Source of the DNA: Isoetes taiwanensis
Taxonomy: Eukaryota > Streptophyta > Lycopodiopsida > Isoetales > Isoetaceae
Direction of reading: 5' to 3'
Assembly (NCBI GenBank): GCA_021234155.1
Contig: JAJEKV010000047.1
Location: forward strand, 9,278,033 to 9,342,032
DNA length: 64,000 bases
Made by a program: the position numbers and the translations under genes. Shown here in pieces: positions 40,959 through 51,604 of this stretch. Under the pieces are notes generated by a model that was not told where the DNA came from, did not search any database, and saw nothing but the letters and a program-made list of their open reading frames with translations. The stretch's first letter is position 1. Every line of letters begins with the position of its first letter.

Positions 40959-43600
40959 GCAGTGTAGTATATGAATGTGAAGGAGCAATTTTTTGTAAAT
41001 ATAATGTAGCAAGTAATACTTGCTATTCATTAGCACTTTATTTGGGTTATGCAGTCTAATTTTAGTATTTGCATATAGAATAGAACTGTATTACCAAGCA
41101 ATCATGAGATTTCACTTGTCTATAATACTTTTCCCAAGCTAAAGCTTGTTACAAAGATCAATTCTGCACATGTTTTTCGTTTCGCAGCTGTAGTTTGCTT
41201 ATCAGGCATGCAAACAAGTGGCAGCTCAAGAATAGTTCTACTTACAGTCATGGTTGGTGGTCTAGAGCTATGTGCCCAAGTATTGTTCTGAAGTAGCAAT
41301 TTTGATTTAAACATAGATAGTGAAAACATGACTTTGATATTTGATTTTTAGCCGAGGGCAAACCCAGGGCAAACTTTCGTGCGTAGCACCTTGTTTGCAT
41401 TGCAGATACATATGTTATTCCTTAGCCAATTAATTGTCACTCTAATGATCCCATTAATAATAAATAAGACTAGAAACGTGTGCCCGGCGATGCCGGGCAT
41501 TAATTATGGACATGTGTGGGGTTGAATGGAATGAGTTATTGGTAGAATATAATAGGTAGAATAGAATAGAATAGAATGGAATGGGATGGATTGGTATGGA
41601 ATCAAATGGAATGGATAGGTGGGATGGAATAGGCCGATATCGTTAAGTGTGTGGATGAAATAAAATACATATGTTTAGGGTGTTAGTGGATTACGTAATG
41701 AAGTAGTTGCTTATCTACTTGAGAGTTCGGCTTTGTGGAAATGCGTGTATGTAAGTGATACGTGTAATTAAAAGGCGAAAAAAAAACATATGACGTAGAG
41801 TGTTTCTAGCAATACATGCCAAGATGAGAAGCGTACATTGTTAGACAAACTTAAATGTTTGCCGACTATAGCTCCACATGCTGGGGCTATAAACAAATAG
41901 AAATGTGATGCCAGGCATAAATCATCGATGTGCAAAATTAATGGATAGGATAGCATGGAGTGCTTGAGGAGGTTAAGTGCAATGGAGAATTTCAACTATG
42001 CATGTTATTTCTTAGCACCGAGCAAATTTGAGACTGCCCAGATAAAATACTCAAATACAACATTTATCATTGATAGCCTAATGTGATTGAGTCATTGGGT
42101 GTGATAATTCTACTTTGACAGGCTGTATTATAACCTAATCATAATGATGGTGGATGGCATTGTCGAGCTTTAGCAACAATTTATCATGAAATGGGAGAAT
42201 AGAAGTCGTCATGTCTTTAAGGTTTTGACAGCTTATAATATGGCTGGGAAAAAAATGTCATGTAAGTAGAGAAATTGGTTTAATTTGTCATTGTATGTTA
42301 TGGATTTTGTAGGATATTGTTGATCTTATGCTAACAATGTTTTATAGTAAAAATAAGTTGTTTAAAATAATTGTATTGATTTTGTTTGCTTAATTATAAT
42401 CAAGTAGTTTTGGCCATTAACTTGGGCCAATGAAGACCTGAAATTTGAACGTAAGAGTGAGCTATAACATTGAGATTTAAGGACATTGGCTATTTATAAT
42501 GTATAGAAGAACTATAAATTATTTGAATGTGCGTGTAGCATTTTATACCCAATGCTAAGTCTTTGCCACTCGTACCCAAATTATTTTTACTTTGGTTTCT
42601 ATGTCGCATGCTCTCTTTTTTATGTAAAGACTTAAATGATTTCAATTGCCTTTGTTCTTCTATTATTTGTAAGAAGACAGCCGGAATCTGAATTGCTCTC
42701 TTTTTTATGTAAAGACTTAAATGATTTCAATTGCCTTTGTTCTTCTATTATTTGTAAGAAGACAGCCAGAATCTGAATTGATGTCTATGCAATCAGGAAC
42801 ACATGACACCTATTTCTCCCTAAACCATCAACGATCTATAGACATCTCCAACACTATAGATACATTTCATACAATACCTAGCTTTCAGCATCTCCAACAT
42901 AATAAATATACCACAATACCTGTTCTGGCCTTGGTACATTTTTATTCCCTTCGCAGATTAAAAAATATAGCATTGTGGCACAGGTTATGGTGTTGCTTCA
43001 ATATCTGCTATATTGTTGCTAATAGCCATGTAGCTTTATGCCAATGTAAATGAACAGCACCCATTCTCATTTTTCTTTATTCTGCACATCTCAGGTTAAT
43101 AATGTTACATTCCCCTGTGGGACAGGATACTTGGGACTGCTTCACCATCGCCGTATCACCATATTTCTTGTTAATGGTCATGTCACGATAAATCAACTGA
43201 TTACCAGATCTAAGGTCCTATAATTCAACATTTAAATGAAAAAAATACGAATTTCCAAACTTGTTACCACTTAACTTACACATTTGGCTTGAAAATAGTG
43301 TTCCCTCTCTTAAATTGGCGCAGTGCAAGTGTAGCTTATCACAATATTCCGATCATACTATTTCTCATTTGTTGTAAAGAAAGCACTTGGACATTCATAA
43401 GATCGCTATCAATCTAGCAAATGGATTTCGCAAGAAGTTTTCCAGATCTACACGAACATGAGCTAATTATGAGAGATGACCATAGCTTGTAATAAACATC
43501 TTAGCTTGTACCACAAAAAGAGGATGAGAATAAACTTACACCATGACATTAAATTGAAGAGCACATATGGCTACAAATGCAATAAATCAACAAATTAGTA
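40959..43600. other. Intergenic
   Basis: No supported gene. There is a short hairpin GCCCGGCGATGCCGGGC at about 41482-41498 and a degenerate GAATAG/GGAATG repeat at about 41545-41640. Confidence 0.45.
42610..42779. repeat. 85-bp tandem duplication
   Basis: Two nearly identical 85-bp units starting GCTCTCTTTTTTATG, differing at about one position (GCCGG/GCCAG). It is a recent local duplication without coding content. Confidence 0.9.
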
Positions 43601-44039
43601 TAGCAATTCAAAATCCAAAGCTAGAATTTAGTTAAACATAAGAAAAGAAATGCAAACCTGATATCGGTGAACTTTGGCACAACAGATAGCAAGGAAAGTG
43701 TACATTATAAGTGCACAAACAATGGCTTTATTAGTAGAACGGTACATTTTTTTTCTCTGATAAAGTTGCAAATGCAGTTTGAGGTGCGCTGCATCAAACA
43801 TTACATCGGGGTCTGCAAAAAACAAAAGGAATCCTTGTTACTAATTATAGATCTCATTTTGCTTCCTAATAAAGAGTAGCCACATCCGGCATTTAATGTA
43901 TTCAGTACTGCCATATGCTCTAGAACATGCATATGAACTGCAAGACAGATTAATGAGTTCTCCCAAATTAGAACACATTAAGATCTGCTCAATCTGTTTG
44001 CCAAAATATGCAAGCAGCTTCAAAGATTCACGTGGTATA

Positions 44040-45284
44040 AAAGCTCAATATATAATTTCTGCAAGGAGACAACTCTGAAAATGCAAAACTTATGATGAAC
44101 TCAATTTGGCCCTTTTTATCCATGCCTTTAAAAAGCTCATGGATTATGCAGGGAAGAATTTCATGGTCCTCATCAAGCCTGCAATCAGAGCTGCAATCAT
44201 TGCTTGCACTGTCATTATGTGCGTCTTTCCAAATATAGTTTGCTTGTATGCAATAACCGTAGCATTATAGCTGAAACAACTGTTCCAAATGAGTTAATGG
44301 GAGAAACAAAAAAATGCAGGGCTTTTACATATCTAAGCTGTGATATATTGTACGCATGGCTGCCATGCTTGCATACAAAGCCTGATAAGGATTAGACCAT
44401 ATTACATGTAACTGTATTTAAACAGGACTCAAAAAAATCATTGTTGTGACAGAAAGGTCGTTATATCATCTTCATCATCATTCTATATGTTGCTTAATTA
44501 AATGTACCAACATGACCTGTTATTCTTAAGGAGTAGCAGATTACCTGCCAATACTCCAGAATTTGAAGGCACTGAAGCTGCTCCAGAGCTCACACCCTAA
44601 TGATCATAAAATGAATAAATTCTTCTGTACAACAGCCCTAGTGCATAGATAGGCTATTAGAATAACTATTAATTGCTGGCTGTAAACATAGAACATGATT
44701 CTATTCATGTATATTCTAGTTCACAAACACATAGAAGAGCAAAATCACCCAACATCGTTGTACCTACCACTTCTGCTGACGATGACGCAGCTGATGTATA
44801 TGTAACCTTCAGCATGCTCAACAAATAGCCAGAATAACTTGGGCTTTGTGTGGAGGGTTTAAGCTCTATGTTGTTTCCAGGAATGCACCGTTGTAGAAAA
44901 TCTAATAGTTAATTAAAGATGTATCTAAATATTGGAATTGAAAACGATTTTTATCACTCGATAACTTTCTAAACCTTACCAAAAATTGCATATTGATAAT
45001 CTGCCCATCTTTGTTCCTCAGGACTTATATCGGTATATATCAAATAAGACAGGGCATAACTCGAACTTGGAGAATGCTGCTTTGAGACGCTGCTGGGACA
45101 ATGAGGCAAAGATCCAATATCTGTCAAAATATCCTTGTTAGTTGACACGTATGGAGATATGAAAGACAATAAAATACATACTTATAGGAGTCCCAATAGC
45201 CTGAACAATCGTATTTATAGTATTTGCAAATGTGGGTGCAACCTGCCCCATGACAACATTGTTGGCAGATGTGATAGGCCCAAC
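44040..45284 (-). CDS. Unidentified multi-exon gene (partial model)
   Basis: Five exons with proper GT/AG borders join in one open frame: 45182-45284, 44980-45120, 44764-44901, 44545-44596, and about 44040-44178. The peptide includes GQVAPTFANTINTIVQ, then ISPEEQRWADYQYAIF, RCIPGNNIELKPSTQ, SGYLLSMLK, FKFWSIGR and LDEDHEILPCIIHELFKG. The helical, leucine-rich pattern suggests a scaffold protein, but no family is recognised. More exons are likely on both sides: 43628-43800 has DPDVMFDAAHLKLHLQLYQ, and 45441-45715 has exon-like stretches whose phases I could not reconcile. Consistent splice phase across four introns is the main support. Functional state is unknown. Confidence 0.5.
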
Positions 45285-45896
45285 CTGATTAGTTACAGCT
45301 TCTTTGGGGCATTATTTCTTGGAAGAGTCTATTTCATCTGGTTAAAAAACATGACCCAGTTCATTCAGATAAAAAACCCTTGAAACTTAAAGGGAAAATT
45401 AAAGAAGAATCAAAAGGAACAGAAAAATGGGCTACGTTACCTTGCATGATGCCTCCAACTACAACTCTCACTTCACAATCAGAATACTAAATAGTTTTGC
45501 TCTGCAGCCTTTTATCAAATCGATATCTTGCAGATACTTACACGAATGCTCTAGCCGCAGCTGTATTATAGCATCACAACAAACTATTATATAAAACACA
45601 TTTCTCAATTCGTGTTTCCACCATGCAGATAGAACGATCACGTTATACCGGTAGGAGAAAGCAGAAGCCAAAGTCCGATTAGTGTGAACTCTCCTATTTG
45701 CAAAGCTACCTCCAACTGCAGGTGATATAGAAAAAAAGCATCAGAAATGAAGCGCATACCTAGAGACTTAGGGGATTAGCATTCGTACACAGTATGTAAA
45801 AATTGCCTTCTTGCTTGGTCGGCCTCCTATCCTTAATTCAAAACTTCACTCTGGCAAAGATTTTACTGCACACTTCCCTCCTGAAACCTCAAGCCG

Positions 45897-45990
45897 CCTT
45901 CTAGGAGAGTAGAGCTGGCCGCCTCACCTTATAGAGTGCATCGACCTTCTAGGAGAGTAAAGCTGGCCGCCTCACCTTACAGAGTTCATC
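45897..45990. repeat. 47-bp tandem duplication
   Basis: Two copies of CCTTCTAGGAGAGTA(G/A)AG followed by CTGGCCGCCTCACC. It probably lies in the 5' region of the unidentified gene to the left. Confidence 0.8.
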
Positions 45991-46078
45991 GAGAGAAGGA
46001 GGAAAAGAGAGAGAAAAAGAACGGGAGAAACAAAGGGATATACGAAAATTCAAACTTCAAGCGTCCCGCAAGGGGGGA

Positions 46079-46114
46079 GGGAACGCCGCATGCGGCGTAA
46101 GATGCGGCGTTCCC
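46079..46114. repeat. Perfect 13-bp-arm hairpin
   Basis: GGGAACGCCGCAT and its exact complement are separated by ten bases. It may be the tip of a MITE, but no outer repeats were seen. Confidence 0.7.
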
Positions 46115-46297
46115 TTGGCACGGGTCCCAACCCCCTCCCAAAATAAAAAAGAAGATGATACTATAGTGGTCACATCCAAGTAGCAATTTGTCCCAGAGAT
46201 TTTCTCAATCATTGTAAGTTTGCCAATTGTATAAATAAACGATACAATGCACCAAATTATTGTTGTCAATAAATGTTTATTTAACCAATATTGACAT

Positions 46298-46665
46298 GAA
46301 TAGAATAGATGCTTTGTCGTCTACGGAGACCAATTGGCTTATGGGACCTGAACAAAAAGAGAGCAGCAAGCGTATTACTGTTAGGATTAAAAAACCCATG
46401 CCCCGAAGGGTTTTCGAGGGAAAAACCTTAGCAGTAATAAATATGCTGGTACACTGTACAATTGTATAATACAATTCAGTGCTGTCCCGGGGGACACAAC
46501 TGAGTCCGTGTATCCATAACCTCCTGGAGGTATAACCCCAAAAAGCCCACGGACATCGTATTCAATAATTCATGCAGCGGTTGGTCATGCACAACTAACT
46601 GAACATACCGCGCTCGGATATATGGGCAAACGCTGGGCAGATCTGGAAGGCATGACATTCATCTT
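46298..46665 (-). mobile_element. LINE 3' end fragment
   Basis: It reads the same 3' UTR and C-terminal peptide as the LINE at 21-22 kb. The peptide has PDLPSVCPYIRARYVQL and EVMDTRTQLCP, comparable to the AQTFAHIRRRYV and EVMDARTRLCP of that copy. It is severely 5'-truncated, with a short (GAATA)n tail at 46298-46311. Confidence 0.8.
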
Positions 46666-46775
46666 CAGAGAGAACTATTAGTAGTTATGTCCCTCACTTG
46701 ATCCATGTGCTATTTTCAGAAGTTGATACATGAATTCAACCTTGAAGCTTACGAACTGATACAATATGAACTAAG

Positions 46776-46816
46776 GAAAAGTTTGCGGTGGCCTTAACAT
46801 CGCGATAAACTTTTTT
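46776..46816 (+). mobile_element. Possible decayed Helitron 3' end
   Basis: TTTGCGGTGGCCTTAACATC, then GCGATAAACTT, resembles the hairpin and spacer of Helitrons 1 and 2 but with a broken stem and no clear CTTG. It is a remnant at best. Confidence 0.35.
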
Positions 46817-47322
46817 TAAGTGTAAGAGGTAATGGTAATGCTAGATCTCTTCATGCATATTAACTTTTCCTTTTACATTAACATAATGTTTTGATTTAGG
46901 AAGTAAAGACGCTTTCAACAATGTAGCAAGCGCTTTGAATAGAGGCTGTTGACAACTTGCACATATCAGTGACCATCATGCCCCTTGCGACCTTATAAAC
47001 GTAAAAGCATGTTAAGATAGATTCAGGCCCCCCTTCCCAACATGGCATAATTTTTTAAAAGGATTAAGATTTTATGTTTGATGCTGTGACAATGTTGTAT
47101 TTAACTTGATAATTCCGGCCCATTTTATTGTATACTTTACAGCGTGAATCCGTTTTAACCTACATTTATATTGCAAGCAATTATCTTTTTGTTGAATTTC
47201 GACTCAGGCATTGCCTCTTCACTGCCATGCAATGATAAGCCTTTCGCAATGGAATTCATCGAAAAGGTAATTCTTATATATATGGGTTCTCCGTTGATTT
47301 TTAGAAACTCTCTTGCCTATAA

Positions 47323-47806
47323 AAAAGTGCCGACTCATTGCCTCGATCCGCCATCTCTGAATTGAGATAGGGAGATGGATTGGGGAGCCACGGTAGGAGG
47401 ACAGGCTTTGTTGATGCTGCCAAATGGTAGTCGTTGAGGACGAATGCCATACTCTACAGGGTTGTCTGGCATATGATCAAATCCGGGCACGCTATGCTGA
47501 GTGGTCAGGCCTGGCCAGCCGCTGCACGTGATACTAAGCTCGGCTTTAGTTCGGATGTTGGGATCTTACCTTCAAGAGGTCATGGATGTGCATGGACACT
47601 CTCCTGATTTGTATGTGTGTTAGTTGATATGTATATTTGTACAGTTTGACAGCACTCTTATTACTGCCATAGTTTTTTCCTCGGAAACCTTTTGGGATGG
47701 GCATTTTTTAATCCAAGCAATAATAAGCCTGCTGCGCTCTCTTTTGAATCTCATAGGCCGATTGGTCTCCGTGGACGATAAAAACTCTATTCTATTCTAT
47801 TCTTCG
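47323..47806 (+). mobile_element. LINE 3' end fragment with (TTCTA)n tail
   Basis: It shows the family's 3' UTR (CCTCGGAAACC...GGGC block, GGTCTCCGTGGACG, TTCTA pentamers). It is flanked by about 58-bp imperfect direct repeats (47258-47320 and 47833-47890, both with CGAAAAGGTAATT and TTTTTAGAAACTC). The right copy is itself inside a further duplication of GATAGCTACTAGGAATATTC (47807 and 47891). Confidence 0.75.
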
Positions 47807-47914
47807 ATAGCTACTAGGAATATTCTAAGTTCAACGAAAAGGTAATTTTTATATACACAGGCTCTCTCTAATTTTTAGAAACTCTTCTTTGATAGCTACT
47901 AGGAATATTCTAAG

Positions 47915-49708
47915 CATTTCCAGGATCTTTTACCCAGCCGATTTAAAGATTTTAACAATGAATTTCAGTGTTTTTTGTGCTTTCTTTTCTTGATAAGTCT
48001 AAATAAAAACTATAATATTTGAGATTTCTTCTCCAATCATAAATATTGTGGTAGGACTATATCCTTTGTAGTGGTATGCATCAAAGAAGACTGTCATACA
48101 TTTGTGCAAGGGGTGGCTTCTCTAGATTATATGGAAGAGGCATAGAACTCTTGTGTCCTCTTAGAATTACACACATTTCTCTAGGATATTGATATCTCTT
48201 TGATCCAAACTCAAGAAGCGAGTTCCGCTATGACCGACGAAAGGTTAGGCCAAATAGTTATTAGATTATTTCTTCGATCGGCTATGATGTAGGTAATATA
48301 AAACTCTACTATGTGATTACCTCGACATATTTGGTATGGCTATGTGGATGGATTGATATCATATAGAATTAAGTTATATCCACAAATTTGCAAATGAAAG
48401 GGAACATCTTTCAATTAGGAAGAATTATAGCATATGTCTTGATGTCGGATCCCGTCTTAGATCAGATGGCTCAGGTTTATCTCCATGGTCGGATGGCTCA
48501 GGTTTGATCCACAATCGGCTGCCCAACTTTGACCCACGTTTAACTTTACCTTTTTTTAAACTTTTTTTTTTAACCTTTCCCTCCTTTAGTCCTTTTATGG
48601 CTGTTTAATCCTGATCTTTTTTTACCCATTTTTTTAACATTTTCCCCCTTTGGTCCTTTTATGATCTTTTAGCTAGGATAACATCACGAAGGGAATCCGA
48701 CCACGATTAATCTGAGAGGAAGAGATGATGCTGGGCAAGATTGATCTGAGAGGAAGAGATGACGTTGGGCAAGATTGATCTGAGAGGAAAAGACAATGAT
48801 CGGCTCTTCTTAAAAGGTTTAGAATTAGCATTCTATCTTGAAAAATGAATAAAAATGTGGCGTCGTGTTCGGGCACTGCTGCATTTGATGACGCCATAGC
48901 TTATGTAAAATCCATCCAGGACGCTCTTCTTAGAGCCAAGGATACTGTTGATGCTGCTACTGGGTAAAGATTCCATTGCTGATTATGCTTAAGGGACTAA
49001 GGATGCTACTTTGAGGCCACACAACATGCAAGGGAGGTTGCACATGGATAACTTCCCATTTGTTTGACTGTTATTTTTTGTTTGTGTTGTCTAAGGTAAG
49101 TTGTGTTGATTGCACACTTTTTTCATTACGGCAAAATCATTTATAGTCTCCAAACTTATGCCCAACAACGTTGTGCACCATACATTACTATAATACGATA
49201 AGTGCAATGATATCACCATTAGGATATAGAATAAGCATGTGAATAAAGCACAAGAAGTTTGTGGAAGAGTAGATTTGGCTAATAGAACATTTTCATGCAT
49301 AGGATATCACAATACGTGTATGAAGTGTCCTGGACCTATGTCATGGCCTTATAGATTTAATAAACGAAGAAGTGTAAAAGATTGACAGAATTGTGTACAT
49401 ACATTATTGGACAGAACTGTTGACACGAGTTCTAGCCATCTATGTTGAACAAGTCTAGGTCAAACTTGCCTAACAAATGTGAAACACGCCAACGAGTCTA
49501 AGGAAAATCTTTGGGAGATTATTTCCACAGTCCACATTTCGAGAACGATAACCAGAATGGCAGGATATAAGGCGCCCCAGTGCGCGCTTTTGCCACACAG
49601 CAGCTTAGGCTCAAGCAATCCTCGATTTAGGGCTCGCCCACAAGAATATCATCCATTTCCATACTGCCCTAAATCTCAAATTTTTTGGACAGAGCTCCGG
49701 CACAAGCA
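47915..49708. other. Intergenic; 36-bp triple repeat
   Basis: No gene recognised. Near 48707-48790 an ATCTGAGAGGAAGAGATGA unit of about 36 bp is repeated three times. 49479-49708 is the upstream region of the cytochrome b561 gene. Confidence 0.5.
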
Positions 49709-50819
49709 ATGGCAGCTCCTGTGGCTTTCTCCACCGTCAGTATCATCAGAGCCATGAGAGTGCTTGGATTTTTCACTGCAACATTTACCATGCTCTGGAA
49801 CATGAATCTTAGGGGCGGAGTCTCATGGCATGGTGAAGCCAGTTTTAATGTGAGTATTCAAATTTTCTTTTCTCATATGTTCTTATGAAATCATTTTTCT
49901 AGTCCCAATTTTCTTACTATTAATGCAAAAACATGGGTACAGTTACATCCAATTCTGATGGTGCTGGGATTCCTCCTGCCTGCTGGGGAAGGTAGATATT
50001 TTCTACAGCTATGAGATGAATATATGAGCATAGTATCTTTCTTGGGAATTTTGTTTTAAGCTGTTGATACCAATTTATAGGTGTCCTGGCATACAAAGGA
50101 GGGTTGAATGGTTCCAAGCGTTATGTGAGGACTGGACATCTCATTTTAAACACTGTGGCTCTTATTTTGGGAACCCTAGGTGTGGCAGCAGCATTCAAAT
50201 ACCAGTTTGAGAAAAAGGCAGATCACATGTACAGCATCCACTCATGGTTGGGATTAGCAACCATTTTCCTGTTTGCATTTCAGGTATTAACATACTTATC
50301 TTTTCCCTTCTTTCCTTGTTCTTTCTTCATCCACTCATGGTTGGGATTAGCAACCATTTTCCTGTTTGCATTTCAGGTATTAACATACTTATCTTTTCTA
50401 TTCTTTCCTTTTTCTTTCTTCCTCTTGAAAATACTGTAAAGTTGAAGAAGTAGACTGAAGTGGATTATGTTTGTGATTGGCAGTGGTTGGTGGGATATGT
50501 GACCTTCTGGTATCCAGGTGCTTCAGAGGCCAAGAAGGCCGTTGTGCGCCCATGGCTAGGATTTTTGTCAAGATTTGTGTGCCTTTTGGGCCTGGCAACA
50601 GCTGAAACAGGATTGATTGAGAGAGCAAATTACCTGGTGAATGCAAATGAATTGGAGCATTATTCATTGGAAGCAACATTGATTAATGTGGTGGGAGCTT
50701 TGATGCCACTGCTTGGCGCAGTCATTATCTATGGATCAGTGCAGCCCAAGAAAATGGATGATGTGATTGAGGAGGATGGTGTGTATGCCCCTCTCAAAGC
50801 CAATGAGACCCTTGCTTAA
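49709..50819 (+). CDS. Cytochrome b561 (ascorbate-dependent transmembrane electron carrier)
   Basis: Exons 49709-49849, 49943-49991, 50081-50283 and 50484-50819 join in frame to 242 codons, the usual length of plant CYB561 proteins (about 220-240). The family moves electrons from cytosolic ascorbate across tonoplast or plasma membrane using two hemes. Six hydrophobic helices are visible. The histidines expected to bind heme are in LHPILMVLG, YVRTGHLIL, SIHSWLGLATIF and ELEHYSLEAT. The start ATG follows AAGCA and gives the family-typical N-terminus running into the first helix. An internal 93-bp direct duplication spans the exon 3 end and donor site. No lesion was seen. Upstream TATA or other promoter elements were not identified. 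Confidence 0.92.
50235..50398 (+). repeat. In-frame 93-bp duplication across an exon-intron border of CYB561
   Basis: The last 49 bp of exon 3, its GT donor and the start of intron 3 (from CATCCACTCATGG to CTTATCTTTT) occur twice with period 93. Because 93 is a multiple of three and the frame stays open, use of the second donor would add 31 residues, including a second IHSWLGLATIFLFAFQ helix. Confidence 0.9.
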
Positions 50820-51203
50820 GACAAACCTCCAACAATTCTGTCATGTGTGAATACCAATATTCTTTAGGGCAATTCCCTCAAATCAATAAATGCACATTCC
50901 TTTTCTGATTGTCTGTCTGTTTGGATATGATAGTAAATCTTCTCCTCGTTAATTAAATATTGTGGTCGCTTACCTGGAATGATGTTGTAAAGCACTAAAT
51001 TAAGATAGTAAATACTGTTTCTTTTAGGAAATATATTATTTATGCCTTTCTCTTTGGACCAGATTTCCAGAGCAGATATTAAGTACTTTTTTCTCAAGCA
51101 ACTATATATCTGGACTAGATTTCAAATGATGGGCGAATTCTGAAAGACTTTTAATGTTGGCAACTATGCACTTTTATAAGACAACGTTTGATATAATAAG
51201 CCC
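50820..51203. other. 3' flank of cytochrome b561
   Basis: It contains AATAAA at about 50884, a plausible polyadenylation signal for the gene. Otherwise AT-rich. Confidence 0.5.
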
Positions 51204-51517
51204 CAATACCATAATTGGGTTTGTCGGTGGTGTAATCTCACGTCGACACCTGTCCTATGCCAATATCACGGAATAACAATTGGGAGCACAAATTCTCTAT
51301 GACCTGTAGAGCCGGTGGCGTTTTGCACAGAAGCGACAAGCAGCAACTGGACAGATCCGGCTATGACGGTTCCAGATCCGGCGATGGGGTTTCAATGGCG
51401 ATGACTTTCTAGATCCTGCAGGGCTGGAGAGCTAACAGACGCCATAGCCAGGAGCTCAAGCCAAAAGAATCAAAAAGAGCAACACAAAAAAACGACTCCC
51501 CAATTATGGTATTGTTA
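51204..51517. repeat. Possible MITE bounded by CAATACCATAATTGGG
   Basis: CAATACCATAATTGGG at about 51204 and its inverted copy at about 51500-51516 bound a 310-bp segment. The segment directly abuts the strong hairpin at 51517, so the two may form one element. Confidence 0.5.
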
Positions 51518-51604
51518 GGGTAAGCTAACTGGGACAAGATTCCCAGTTTAGCTGCTCCGCCGGTCGCAGCTAAACTGGGAATCTTGTCCCAGTTGGCTTA
51601 CCCT
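51517..51604. repeat. Long near-perfect hairpin (39-bp arms, 10-nt loop)
   Basis: The left arm 51517-51555 and right arm 51566-51604 pair at 38 of 39 positions; AGGGTAAGCTAACTGGGACA begins the left arm. With the loop TCCGCCGGTC it is a compact foldback. If transcribed, it would be a good Dicer-like substrate. Coding potential is nil. Confidence 0.85.

Noticed and set aside
41461-41640. LINE tail suggested by GAATAG repeats
   Set aside because: Only the pentamer-like repeat is present; the GTCTCCGTGGACG block of the LINE family is missing.
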